Origin: Tatumella citrea
Lineage (GTDB): Bacteria; Pseudomonadota; Gammaproteobacteria; Enterobacterales; Enterobacteriaceae
Reading direction: 5' to 3'
DNA length: 64,000 nt
Assembly (NCBI RefSeq): GCF_002163585.1
Contig: NZ_CP015579.1
Coordinates: 558,001-622,000 of the forward strand
Under the pieces are notes generated by a model, which worked only from the letters and a program-made list of their open reading frames with translations, was not told the DNA's origin and did not search any database. The position numbers were made by a program, and so were the translations under genes. Below are positions 56,142 through 64,000 of this stretch, piece after piece. Each line of letters opens with the position of its first letter. The first letter of the stretch is position 1.

Positions 56142-57070
56142 CAGACAATCCCCCAGGCAAACGGATCATTATCATCAATCAGCAGGGTAGTTTCGCCACA
56201 GATATGAGCAGTCCCGCGCAGGGTTGGAATAATTTTATCTCCCTCAGGCTGATAACTGGCAATGAAACGGCTGCCAATCACGCTGGCCTGGCACCACTCT
56301 TCTCCGGCGGCAAGTTTGCCATCGGCAGCCAGGCAGGCTAGTTTTGCACTGGTGCCAGTACCACAAGGAGATCGATCCCATTGCCCGCCGGGGCAAAGTA
56401 CAAAACTGCGGCTGTCGGCTTGCGGATCGGCGGCAAAAAGCTCGATGTGATCGATAATTCCCTGCTGATCGCCGAAGATCTCCTGCTGTTGTAATTCCTG
56501 TTGAACCTGCAGGGCATAACGGGTCAGTGCCGGGATATTTTGCGGAGTGACTTCTAATCCGTGATCATTGATCAGGAAAAACCAGTTTCCTCCCCAGGAG
56601 ATATCTCCGGTGATCTCACCCAGAGTCTCACTGTGCAGTGTGACCGCTTTACGGTAACGCCAGGAGGGAACATTACGGACACTGACGCTCAGATCCTCGT
56701 GCAGAGTCGCGGTAACTTTGCCGACCGGGGTTTCGATGATATGTTCCCCCGGGGCGATTTTCCCCATATGTGCCAGCGAACGTACCAGTCCGATGGTTCC
56801 GTGACCACACATCCCGAGGTATCCGGTGTTATTGAAGAAAATCACTCCGGCCGCCGCCGCCGGATCGACCGGCTCGCACAGCAGCGCCCCTACCAGCACA
56901 TCGTTACCGCGAGGTTCCAGCATGCAGGTACGACGATAGTGGTCAAACTCGCCGGACAGCCGCTCTAGTCTTTCGGCCATTGTGCCTTGCCCCAGATCCG
57001 GAAAACCCGCCGTCACTAAGCGGGTGGGTTCACCACCGGTATGTGAATCAATAATCGCGATCTTCTGCAT
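56141..57070 (-). CDS. 4-hydroxyproline 2-epimerase (proline racemase family)
   Basis: Proline racemase-family enzyme of 309 residues. Both catalytic Cys are present: Cys88 in MCGHGTIG and Cys236 in [10 protein letters not shown]. The Cys/Cys pair marks epimerases rather than the Ser or Thr/Cys trans-3-hydroxyproline dehydratases. It turns trans-4-hydroxy-L-proline into cis-4-hydroxy-D-proline, the first step of the pathway. It follows the permease gene by 78 bases. Confidence 0.93.
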   Translation of the reverse strand: MQKIAIIDSHTGGEPTRLVTAGFPDLGQGTMAERLERLSGEFDHYRRTCMLEPRGNDVLVGALLCEPVDPAAAAGVIFFNNTGYLGMCGHGTIGLVRSLAHMGKIAPGEHIIETPVGKVTATLHEDLSVSVRNVPSWRYRKAVTLHSETLGEITGDISWGGNWFFLINDHGLEVTPQNIPALTRYALQVQQELQQQEIFGDQQGIIDHIELFAADPQADSRSFVLCPGGQWDRSPCGTGTSAKLACLAADGKLAAGEEWCQASVIGSRFIASYQPEGDKIIPTLRGTAHICGETTLLIDDNDPFAWGIV

Positions 57071-57148
57071 ATCTTCCCCGTAAATTCTGATTAACGTGCA
57101 AACTCTGTTAGCGAAGGCGGTGCTGACAGCAACCGCCTTCGCATTCGC

Positions 57149-58780
57149 TTAATGTGTCTGACGATACGCGGGCTGTACCGCGCGGGATGGCCGACGGACT
57201 GCCGCCGGGCTCTGCACGGCAGTATCTTCGTCATTAAAATCGACCATTGCAGCGGGTAAGGCTACCGCTGAGCCCCAGTAGTAGATAACCAGCGCAACTA
57301 CGGCGACCACCAGGGTATCCAGCGGATGAGAAATATAACCATGACCACCAAAACTACCGGCCCAGGAAAGTACCAGCATTGCTGCATAGAAAGCGATCAG
57401 CCAGGATGAGGAGATAACCTGCTGTTTCATTGATATTTTTTTGGTCGGAGCAAACCGTGCACAGGCAACATAGATGATAAACATCAGGATCTGTAAGCCA
57501 AGCAGCCAGGAGATAGTGCTCCAGCCTGACCAGTAGACAATCAGCGATGCGATAATAAATGACAGCGGACCAATTACGCTAAAACCACGGACCCGGAAAG
57601 GACGCTCAAGATCAGGGCTGGTTTTGCGTAATGCCGCGACCGTAATTGGTGCCAGTGCATAACTAAGTACCAGGGCAGCAGAGACCACATTAATCAGTGC
57701 TTCCCAGGACGGGAAGGGCAGTGTCCAGAACACTGACAGAGCGAAAGATAACCACAATGCCGGACGCGGAATGCCCGATTTTTTATCCACCCGGGCGAAG
57801 ATGCTAAACAGAGTACCGGATTTGGCCCAGGCATAGACAACCCGCGGGGTGGCGTTCATATAGATATTGCCGCAACCGGTCGGAGAGATGATGGCGTCAG
57901 CCACCACGAAGTAGCCCAGCCAGGCAATACCCAGAGCCAGAGTGATATCACGGTAAGGCAGGGTGAATTCTTTGCTGATAGCCGCCCAGCCGTGTGCCAG
58001 CATTTCGGTCGGAATACTACCGACGAATGCCAGTTGCAGTAACACATAAATGATGGCCGACAGTAATACGGAAGCGATCATCGCAATCGGAATAGTGCGT
58101 TGCGGGTTTTGTACCTCACTGGCTACCGAAATGATCGGTGTCAGACCCAGGTAAGCAAAGATAACGCCACCGGCAGAGACTGCCATTTCCACGCCACTCA
58201 TACCGAATGGCGCAAACTGCGCAATGTGCAGGTTGGCAGGTTTAAAAAACATAAACAGGCAGCCCAGCACCAGCAGTGGCACAATAAACTTGAACACACT
58301 GATAATGTTATTAGTACGGGCAAAGGTTTTGACGCTGTTGTAGTTAATATAGAAAAAACCGCACAGCACTACGAACTGGAAAATCCAGCCAGCGACCGTT
58401 GGTGCGCCGGAACTACTGATGGTCAGTCCCGGAAACCAGGCACCGGCATACTGACGTGCAGCAACCACTTCGATGGCAACCAGACTGGTAAAGGCAATAA
58501 CCGTGATGGACCCCATCAGATAGCCGAGTAGCGGGCCGTGCGAATAGACCGGATAGCTAATCACTCCTCCGGCCCGTGGGATAGCTGCACCCAGCTCGCA
58601 AAAAACAATTCCCAGCAACAGCACGGCAAAGCCGCCGATCATCCATGAAAAAATACCTGCCGGGCCGGCTATTGACGAAACATGGCTGGCGGCGAACAGC
58701 CAGCCAGAACCAAAAATAGCGCCTAACCCGATAAACGTCAGGTCAGTCAGCGACAGCTGTTTTTTAAAATTTCCAGACAT
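57149..58780 (-). CDS. APC family amino acid permease
   Basis: Amino acid/polyamine/organocation permease of 543 residues with about 12-14 hydrophobic segments. It begins SLTDLTFIGLGAIFGSGWLF and has the family loop GAAIPRAGGVISYPVYSHGP. I use the ATG after GGGGTG; ten codons upstream are also in frame. First gene of the hydroxyproline operon, so it probably imports hydroxyproline or proline. The C-terminal tail (QSPAAVRRPSRAVQPAYRQT) is polar and unusual. Confidence 0.88.
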   Translation of the reverse strand: MSGNFKKQLSLTDLTFIGLGAIFGSGWLFAASHVSSIAGPAGIFSWMIGGFAVLLLGIVFCELGAAIPRAGGVISYPVYSHGPLLGYLMGSITVIAFTSLVAIEVVAARQYAGAWFPGLTISSSGAPTVAGWIFQFVVLCGFFYINYNSVKTFARTNNIISVFKFIVPLLVLGCLFMFFKPANLHIAQFAPFGMSGVEMAVSAGGVIFAYLGLTPIISVASEVQNPQRTIPIAMIASVLLSAIIYVLLQLAFVGSIPTEMLAHGWAAISKEFTLPYRDITLALGIAWLGYFVVADAIISPTGCGNIYMNATPRVVYAWAKSGTLFSIFARVDKKSGIPRPALWLSFALSVFWTLPFPSWEALINVVSAALVLSYALAPITVAALRKTSPDLERPFRVRGFSVIGPLSFIIASLIVYWSGWSTISWLLGLQILMFIIYVACARFAPTKKISMKQQVISSSWLIAFYAAMLVLSWAGSFGGHGYISHPLDTLVVAVVALVIYYWGSAVALPAAMVDFNDEDTAVQSPAAVRRPSRAVQPAYRQTH

Positions 58781-59211
58781 AAACACCCCGTAATGAGTTG
58801 CTGAAAGCATTGTTTTTTTAACAATGAATTAACAGTATACTATATTCGATATCTGATCAATCAGGAGCATTTTGCATGCCAGTTTTTAAGTTATTGTTTT
58901 TTATAGGGTGATGATTAGATGGCGATCACCGATAGTGCATATTTGGGATGCAAGGCACAAATCCGGTGCAAAAATTACTGTCACCGGGTGTGATGTTGCT
59001 TAATGCCGGGGATGAGGGGGGTAAGATTTAACTTTGGTGGTGATCAGCACTGCGAAACCGACAGAAAAACTCAGTTGCCGTCAGAAACCGGAAGTGTGCT
59101 TTGTTTGTCTGCAAAGTTTTTAGGGCAGGTAATAAGCGGCAAAAGTCAGGAGCGATCGGGGGTGAAACGGTAGTTTGACTCCCGGGCGGGAGTCAAAGTC
59201 ATACGAGGATA
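58781..59211. other. Promoter region of the hydroxyproline operon
   Basis: About 430 bases. Just before the permease the sequence is very AT-rich around 58830-58860 (AGTATACTATATTCGATATC), a likely promoter with a GTATAC core that could be a GntR-type operator. The rest, 58900-59170, shows no gene or repeat. A hairpin at 59174-59197 closes the region. Confidence 0.45.
59174..59197. terminator. Hairpin after the DMT transporter gene
   Basis: TTTGACTCCC and GGGAGTCAAA form a perfect ten-base stem around GGGC, 15 bases after the DMT gene stop on the minus strand. It is likely that gene's transcript end. The T tract is poor. Confidence 0.6.
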
Positions 59212-60132
59212 TTAACTGGCGGTTTCTCTGACCCGTGGACGTCTGCGGCGTTGCTCTGACCACAAAGTAAATATTCCTGCCATCGCCACTATACTGGCGC
59301 CCAGTAATGTGGAGGGTCCTGGCAGACTACTCAGGAACAGATAACCAATCACCATTGACCACACCAGAGTGGTGTAATCAAACGGGGCCAGCAACGAGGC
59401 ATCGGTAAAACGCAGACTGAGCGTCACCAGTATCTGGGCCATGCCGCCAAATAACCCACAACCAGTCAGTAACAGGAGTTGTTGATGAGTGGGGACCTTC
59501 CAGCCAAACGCGGCAGTCGCTAATCCGATAAGTGTGGTCATCAGTGAAAAATAGAACACAATCGCGCCGGGTTTCTCAATGCCATTCAGAAAACGGATTT
59601 GCACATTCGATGTTGCGGTACAGAGGGCTGCCACCAGAGCAAACAGCACACCAAGCGCAGCTCCGTCGTGTCCACTGTGGCCAAAGAGTAATGAACTGCT
59701 GCTGCCGGGACCGGAGAATAACATGACAATAATCCCTGAGAATCCGGCGACCACGGCTAACCAGCGCGACAGACGAACGTGCTCTTTCAGCAGAATTGCA
59801 GCCATAATCACGGTAAACAGCGGAGCGGCATAACTGAGTGCGGTAGCATCTGCCAGAGAAATATACACCAGTGCCAGGTAGTTGAAGTACATGCCGCCGG
59901 TTCCGGAAAAGCCACGGATAAGATGACCAAACAGATTATGGGTTTTAATATTATCCCTGATATTGCCCTGCAGTTTTAGCCAGGTCAGCAACGGAAATAA
60001 CGCAATAAATGAGCGGAAAAAAATAACCTCGCCGGTAGGAATCTGACCATGGAGACCTTTAACGCAGGCCAGCATCAGGGTTGAACAGAGACATGAAGAT
60101 ATTTTCAGCAATACCCCTAATCTGGAATTCAT
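59212..60132 (-). CDS. DMT/EamA family transporter
   Basis: Drug/metabolite transporter of 306 residues with about ten transmembrane helices and two EamA repeats. The family opening PTGEVIFFRSFIALFPLLTW and the central LADATALSYAAPLFTVIMAA are typical of RhaT/YdcZ-like exporters. Single-gene unit between the hydroxyproline operon and the pxp operon. Substrate unknown. An exporter of amino acids or metabolites is plausible. Confidence 0.88.
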   Translation of the reverse strand: MNSRLGVLLKISSCLCSTLMLACVKGLHGQIPTGEVIFFRSFIALFPLLTWLKLQGNIRDNIKTHNLFGHLIRGFSGTGGMYFNYLALVYISLADATALSYAAPLFTVIMAAILLKEHVRLSRWLAVVAGFSGIIVMLFSGPGSSSSLLFGHSGHDGAALGVLFALVAALCTATSNVQIRFLNGIEKPGAIVFYFSLMTTLIGLATAAFGWKVPTHQQLLLLTGCGLFGGMAQILVTLSLRFTDASLLAPFDYTTLVWSMVIGYLFLSSLPGPSTLLGASIVAMAGIFTLWSEQRRRRPRVRETAS

Positions 60133-60439
60133 TTTTTTATCCTGTGAGATGAATCGCCTGGTTCTGTCACAGAAGCAGGATCAGCACCACGATAGGCAGG
60201 AAGAGAAATGACGGATAACAGGATTTGATTGTGGGTCGATAATTTTTGCTTATTGTTGGCTGGCGTGACCTGATTTCACCTGCCATATAATTCGCCTATC
60301 TCCCGACAGGCTTTACCTCTTACCGCAAATTTTACCCCGCCGATATAGTCGTTATGCACCGCAAGAAACCTTAATACGCTTATCAGCCTGTCATCTGTCT
60401 GACAGGGGGATGGTGTAAACATCCACAGGAGATGACTGC
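60133..60439. other. Divergent region before the pxp operon
   Basis: About 307 bases between the DMT gene and the binding-protein gene. A seven-base inverted repeat CCTGTCA/TGACAGG at 60387-60406 lies 34-53 bases before the binding-protein start and could be an operator. No gene seen. Confidence 0.5.
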
Positions 60440-61279
60440 ATGGCATTTAAACGATACTCTTCCCTGGCTCTGGCGTTACCACTGTTGATGGTGGTTTCAG
60501 CCGCAAAAGCTGATTTGCTCGCTTCGGTAAAAAGTTCAGGTGTGCTGAGATGCGCAGTCTATTCTGATGTGCCGCCGTTTGCGTCCCCTGATCCTAAAAC
60601 CCGTCAGTTAAGCGGTATGGATATTGACCTGTGTAAAGCACTGGCCAGCCAGATGGGAGTCAAACCACAACTGGTTCCGACCTCGGTAGAAGCACGTGTT
60701 GCAGTCATTGCTACCGGGCGTGCCGATGTTCTGATTGCTAACCTGGCTTATACCAAAACCCGTGGCAGTCAGATTCAGTTCAGCGACCCCTACTACATTG
60801 CCAAAGAGATGCTGGTGGTTAAAGCCGCGAATGCCGGTAAACCGCTGAGCTACTTCAAAGGTAAGCGCATCAGTGCTAATAAAGGCACAACTTCCGAGCA
60901 GTCAATTGTCCTGAAAGGCGGAAAACCGGTGACCTTCCAGGATGCCGCCTCAGCTTTCCTTGCGCTGGAACAGAACAAAGTCCAGGGCTTCGTGACCAAT
61001 ACAATGACGGCCATCAAGATGATTTCTCAGGCACAGAAAGATGGTATTGGCCTGGCAATGATCAAAGAGCCAATGGCGCTAGAACCAATCGGCGTTGGCA
61101 TGAAAAAGGGTGAGCCGCAACTGCTGGCCAGTGTGAACAGCAGCCTGAAAGCGATGGATGATAACGGCACCATCGATAAAATCTGGAACACCTGGATTGG
61201 TCCAAATACCGAATACAAAATGGTGCGTGAAGACCACGTACAGCCATTATCTTCACTGAAGTTCCAGCCGTTGGATTAA
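60440..61279 (+). CDS. Amino acid-binding protein without its transporter (SBP_bac_3)
   Basis: Periplasmic binding protein family 3, 279 residues, with a signal peptide ending near SAAKA. Features are SSGVLRCAVYSDVPPFASPD, GMDIDLCKALASQMGVKPQ and FSDPYYIAKEMLVVK. It lies three bases before pxpB and is clearly in the same operon, yet no permease or ATPase gene is nearby. It may capture 5-oxoproline or a related acid for a transporter encoded elsewhere. Confidence 0.88.
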   Translation: MAFKRYSSLALALPLLMVVSAAKADLLASVKSSGVLRCAVYSDVPPFASPDPKTRQLSGMDIDLCKALASQMGVKPQLVPTSVEARVAVIATGRADVLIANLAYTKTRGSQIQFSDPYYIAKEMLVVKAANAGKPLSYFKGKRISANKGTTSEQSIVLKGGKPVTFQDAASAFLALEQNKVQGFVTNTMTAIKMISQAQKDGIGLAMIKEPMALEPIGVGMKKGEPQLLASVNSSLKAMDDNGTIDKIWNTWIGPNTEYKMVREDHVQPLSSLKFQPLD

Positions 61280-61282
61280 CCC

Positions 61283-61990
61283 ATGGAATTGATTTCAGGA
61301 GAGCCAAAGTCGCCTGCGCTTTTATCGGTGGTTTCCGTTCAGCGGTTGCGGATTTCGGCAATGGGGGCCAGGGCATGGCTGGCTGAAGCTCCCGGAGGGT
61401 TTGATTTAGCCGCCCAGCGACGTATCTGGTCGCTGGCCGCCGGATTACGTCATGACCCGGCGGTTGAAATGCTTATCCCCGGGGTGACTAATCTGCTGGT
61501 GATACTGAAACAGATTCCGGAGGATCCGCAGCAGGTTATGGTCTGGCTGGAAGAGCTGTGGCAACAAGCCCGCGCTATCGATCTGCAAGGACGTGAAGTC
61601 ATTATCCCTGTTGAATATGGCGGAGAGCAGGCCATCGATCTGGACAATGTCTGTCGCCATACCGGGTTGAGTGCGGCTGAAGTGATTCGCCGCCATTATC
61701 AGGGACATTACACGGTCTGCGCCGTCGGAAGTGCGCCCGGATTTGGCTATTTACATGGTCTGGATCCGGCGCTGGCAACACCCCGAAAATCAGTGCCATC
61801 TCTGAATATGCTGAAAGGTACGGTGACCATTGGCGGACCTCAGACCGGGGTTTCGGTGTTAACCGGGCCGAATGGCTGGAATGCCATCGGCTTTGCCAGT
61901 GTGGAATTTTTTGACCCGCTACGTACCCCTCCGGCTCTGATTGCTCCCGGCGATATCATCCGTTTTGTTCCGGAGAAAACCGAACAGTGA
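61283..61990 (+). CDS. pxpB: 5-oxoprolinase subunit PxpB
   Basis: PxpB/KipI-type protein of 235 residues, one of three subunits of the prokaryotic ATP-dependent 5-oxoprolinase. Signature parts are YGGEQAIDLDNVCRHTGLSA, VCAVGSAPGFGYLHGLDPAL and GTVTIGGPQTGVSVLTGPNG. The enzyme hydrolyses 5-oxoproline (pyroglutamate), a spontaneous glutamine/glutathione by-product, to glutamate. It overlaps pxpC by four bases. Confidence 0.93.
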   Translation: MELISGEPKSPALLSVVSVQRLRISAMGARAWLAEAPGGFDLAAQRRIWSLAAGLRHDPAVEMLIPGVTNLLVILKQIPEDPQQVMVWLEELWQQARAIDLQGREVIIPVEYGGEQAIDLDNVCRHTGLSAAEVIRRHYQGHYTVCAVGSAPGFGYLHGLDPALATPRKSVPSLNMLKGTVTIGGPQTGVSVLTGPNGWNAIGFASVEFFDPLRTPPALIAPGDIIRFVPEKTEQ

Positions 61991-62970
61991 TTGAAATAGA
62001 ACAAAGTGCTGCCCTGAATACTGTTCAGGATGCCGGGCGACCCGGCTGGCGTGATATCGGCGTCTCTGTCAGTGGAGTGATGGATCCGCTGGCGCTGAGA
62101 GCAGGTAATATTTTGCTGGGTAATGACGAGAATAGTGCCGCAATCGAGATTCAGCTGTTTCCGTTCAGAGTCACATTCTTACAGGATACGGCAATAGCTC
62201 TGACCGGTGCGGATTGCCGGGCGTTACTGGACGGGCAGCCATTGCCAGGCTGGTGGGCGTGCCCGGTGAAAAAAGGCCAGCAACTGGAACTACGTTTTCC
62301 CCGTAGCGGCGCTCGTGGCTATCTGTGCGTGGCAGGCGGGATTGAGGTTGCTCAGGTGCTGGGTTCCCGCAGTACCTCTTTACGTGGCGAATTTGGTGGC
62401 ATGGACGGCAGACCTCTCCGGCGGGGTGACTGCCTGGCCATCGGCAGTAATGCATCAGCGCGGCTGCCTGCTGGAGGAATCGGCGTTGAGCCGCCACAAC
62501 ATGCGCTGCATTATGCTTTTCCCCGCAACAGCAAAGGGGAAGTTCAAATTCGTGCTATTCCTTCCGGTGAGTATCATTTATTCAGCTCACAGTCAGACCG
62601 TTTCTGGCAGCAAAGCTGGAAAGTTTCTATGCAGAGTAACCGTACCGGCTACCGGCTGAGCGGGACTCCGTTACAGCCCTCGGAAACTATCGAACTTCGT
62701 TCCTACGGTCTGATCCCCGGTATCATCCAGGTGCCGCCAGCAGGCGAGCCAATTATTCAGCTAAGTGATGCTAATACCGCCGGAGGCTATCCGAAAATCG
62801 CCTGTGTGATTGAGGAAGATCTCTGGTTGCTGGGGCAGATTCAGCCCGGAGAGAGCCTGCAACTGGTACAGACCGATTATCATCAGGCGAAGGAAATTCG
62901 TGCACTGACTGAACGCTGGTTAGATGAATTGCGCACTCATGTGGCTCTGTGGCGCCATGCTGTTTGCTGA
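61987..62970 (+). CDS. pxpC: 5-oxoprolinase subunit PxpC
   Basis: PxpC/KipA-type biotin-dependent-carboxylase-like domain protein of 327 residues. Motifs include NTVQDAGRPGWRDIGVSVSG, GNDENSAAIEIQLFP and IIQVPPAGEPIIQLSDANTA. The start is a GTG overlapping the pxpB stop (GTGA). It pairs with PxpB in the catalytic complex. No odd features. Confidence 0.93.
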   Translation: MIEIEQSAALNTVQDAGRPGWRDIGVSVSGVMDPLALRAGNILLGNDENSAAIEIQLFPFRVTFLQDTAIALTGADCRALLDGQPLPGWWACPVKKGQQLELRFPRSGARGYLCVAGGIEVAQVLGSRSTSLRGEFGGMDGRPLRRGDCLAIGSNASARLPAGGIGVEPPQHALHYAFPRNSKGEVQIRAIPSGEYHLFSSQSDRFWQQSWKVSMQSNRTGYRLSGTPLQPSETIELRSYGLIPGIIQVPPAGEPIIQLSDANTAGGYPKIACVIEEDLWLLGQIQPGESLQLVQTDYHQAKEIRALTERWLDELRTHVALWRHAVC

Positions 62971-62984
62971 CAAGGAGACGAGAG

Positions 62985-63755
62985 ATGAAAATTGATGTGA
63001 ATTCCGATATGGGCGAAGGGTTTGGTATCTGGCAGGTGTGCGATGATGCCGCACTTATTAATCATGTTTCCTCAGCCAATATTGCCTGCGGATTTCATGC
63101 CGGTGATCCGGCCATCATGACCCGGATGGTACGTATGGCCCGTCAACGTGGCGTGGGTATCGGCGCGCATCCGGGGTTTCCGGACCGGCAGGGCTTTGGT
63201 CGTCGTGAGCATAGCTATTCCGCAGAAGAGATTTGTCAGCAGGTGGTCTATCAGTTCGGTGCCTTGCAGGGAATTGCCACTGCAGAAGGTACGCGGATTG
63301 CACATCTGAGTTTTCATGCAGCTATGGGCAATCAGATTAACCGTGATCCACAACTGGCATTACAGGTAATGCAGGCCGTCGCGCGGATTGATCCTCAGGT
63401 AATTGTCTTTTGTATGGCCGATACCATTATTGAGTCAGCGGCCAGAGAAGCGGGGTTACCGACGCTGACACTGTTCCTGGTGGATCGTGCTTATCAACAG
63501 GAAGGCCGGCTGGTACCGCGCGGTCAGCCAGGCGCCGTGATTACTGCTGAGGCTGAAGTGCGTGCCCGTGTTCGCCAGTTTCTGGATAAAGGCACGGTAA
63601 CTACCATTGAAGGGACGGAAATAGTTGTGCGTGCCGGTTCTATCCTTATCCACAGTGATACCCCGGGTTCTGTAGAACTGGCCGAACTGGTGTGCAGCGA
63701 AATTAGTGCCAGTGGTCATACCCTGGCCCCGGCGGCGGAAGTATTGTCTCAGTAG
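62985..63755 (+). CDS. pxpA: 5-oxoprolinase subunit PxpA (LamB/YcsF family)
   Basis: PxpA of 256 residues, starting at the ATG after AAGGAGACGAG. The family opening DVNSDMGEGFGIW and the motifs SANIACGFHAGDPAIMTRMV, GIGAHPGFPDRQGFGRRE and ILIHSDTPGSVELA are all clear. It supplies the ring-opening subunit of 5-oxoprolinase. Last gene of the operon, followed by a strong terminator. Confidence 0.95.
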   Translation: MKIDVNSDMGEGFGIWQVCDDAALINHVSSANIACGFHAGDPAIMTRMVRMARQRGVGIGAHPGFPDRQGFGRREHSYSAEEICQQVVYQFGALQGIATAEGTRIAHLSFHAAMGNQINRDPQLALQVMQAVARIDPQVIVFCMADTIIESAAREAGLPTLTLFLVDRAYQQEGRLVPRGQPGAVITAEAEVRARVRQFLDKGTVTTIEGTEIVVRAGSILIHSDTPGSVELAELVCSEISASGHTLAPAAEVLSQ

Positions 63756-63780
63756 TCATTTTGCACGGTAGCTGTGTTTA

Positions 63781-63810
63781 CCGCGTTCTGTTGCAGAGCG
63801 CGGTTTTTTT
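63781..63810 (+). terminator. Rho-independent terminator of the pxp operon
   Basis: CCGCGTTCTG and CAGAGCGCGG form a ten-base stem with one G-T pair around a TTG loop, followed by seven T. It starts 26 bases after the pxpA stop. Confidence 0.85.
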
Positions 63811-63826
63811 ATGGCCCGCAAACAAT

Positions 63827-63850
63827 AAAGCCACCCCGAAGGATGGCTTT
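63827..63850 (-). terminator. Terminator of the minus-strand aminotransferase
   Basis: On the minus strand AAAGCCATCC, TTCG and GGGTGGCTTT make a ten-base stem with a UUCG tetraloop, followed by ATTGTTT. It lies 20 bases after the aminotransferase stop. Confidence 0.8.
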
Positions 63851-63869
63851 GTGTCGGACAGCTGACTGG

Positions 63870-64000
63870 TTATGACAGAAAGCCACTGCAGAAGGCATGA
63901 ATGCGGTCGCAACCAGTTTCCAGACGCTCCATGCTGGTCGCATATGAGATACGAAAATAGGGGCTCATACCGTAGGCTGCACCCGGTACTGTCACCACAT
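63870..64000 (-). CDS. Pyridoxal-phosphate aminotransferase, C-terminal end (partial)
   Basis: Last 43 codons of a minus-strand gene running off the right edge. The translation TVPGAAYGMSPYFRISYATS is the C-terminal motif of class I aspartate-type aminotransferases, with the Arg of FRISYA binding the substrate carboxylate. It ends MERLETGCDRIHAFCSGFLS. The substrate cannot be judged from this fragment. Ends at its own UUCG terminator. Confidence 0.85.
   Translation of the reverse strand, partial: VVTVPGAAYGMSPYFRISYATSMERLETGCDRIHAFCSGFLS

Noticed and set aside
1..64000. CRISPR arrays, insertion sequences, prophage, tRNA or rRNA genes
   Set aside because: No regularly spaced repeats, transposase or integrase motifs, or recognisable RNA genes were seen by eye; a tRNA scan could not be run.

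Overview
The window reads as chromosomal DNA of a gamma-proteobacterium, most likely an Enterobacterales member of the Erwiniaceae type (Pantoea, Erwinia or Tatumella-like). The kefFC pair has the E. coli overlap, and NlpC, IdnD, a gluconate permease and an IlvD paralogue all look enterobacterial. A three-subunit periplasmic sugar dehydrogenase also fits ketogluconate-forming Erwiniaceae. The genus is inference. No phage, IS element, CRISPR array, rRNA or tRNA was recognised. The window looks like a catabolic and transport-rich accessory region of the chromosome.

Layout. 0-1.6 kb: permease and binding protein of a polar amino acid ABC importer, cut at the left edge. 2.2-10.1 kb: RND efflux pair, CusR/CusS-like two-component system, then DedA and a COG4705 membrane protein. 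Two palindromes with the same 10-base core lie about 80 bases before the efflux operon and before dedA. 10.2-16.8 kb: WbuC-like cupin, a decayed kefC fragment, the DUF969-DUF979-DUF2891 operon and intact kefFC. 17.4 kb: nlpC. 18-31.3 kb: a large histidine/urocanate utilisation (hut) cluster. 31.6-35.3 kb: idonate/gluconate genes and a lactonase. 35.8-37.3 kb: secreted hydrolase and a PchB-like chorismate-family enzyme. 37.4-41.3 kb: periplasmic sugar dehydrogenase complex and a heme-binding protein. 41.6-42.0 kb: a frameshifted cupin. 42.2-47.6 kb: spermidine/putrescine-type ABC importer with a flavin monooxygenase. 48-58.8 kb: LysR, IlvD paralogue and a 4-hydroxyproline catabolic operon. 59.2 kb: DMT exporter. 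60.4-63.8 kb: orphan binding protein with 5-oxoprolinase PxpBCA. Right edge: the C-terminal end of an aminotransferase.

How the genes work together. The hut cluster encodes urocanate to glutamate by the formylglutamate route: HutU, HutI, HutF, HutG. HutC and an NCS1 permease accompany it, and HutC-type operators lie in the promoter regions. The only HutH-like protein lacks the Ala-Ser-Gly triad that forms the MIO cofactor. It has also lost several other active-site residues, and it sits in an operon with a betaine-type (QAT/OpuC) ABC importer. My leading hypothesis is that this sub-operon imports a histidine betaine such as hercynine and eliminates trimethylamine, feeding urocanate to HutU. 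That is inference.

The hydroxyproline operon has epimerase, three-part dehydrogenase and ketoglutarate-semialdehyde dehydrogenase. The expected DapA-family deaminase is absent from the window. Hut, hydroxyproline and 5-oxoproline genes all converge on glutamate or 2-oxoglutarate.
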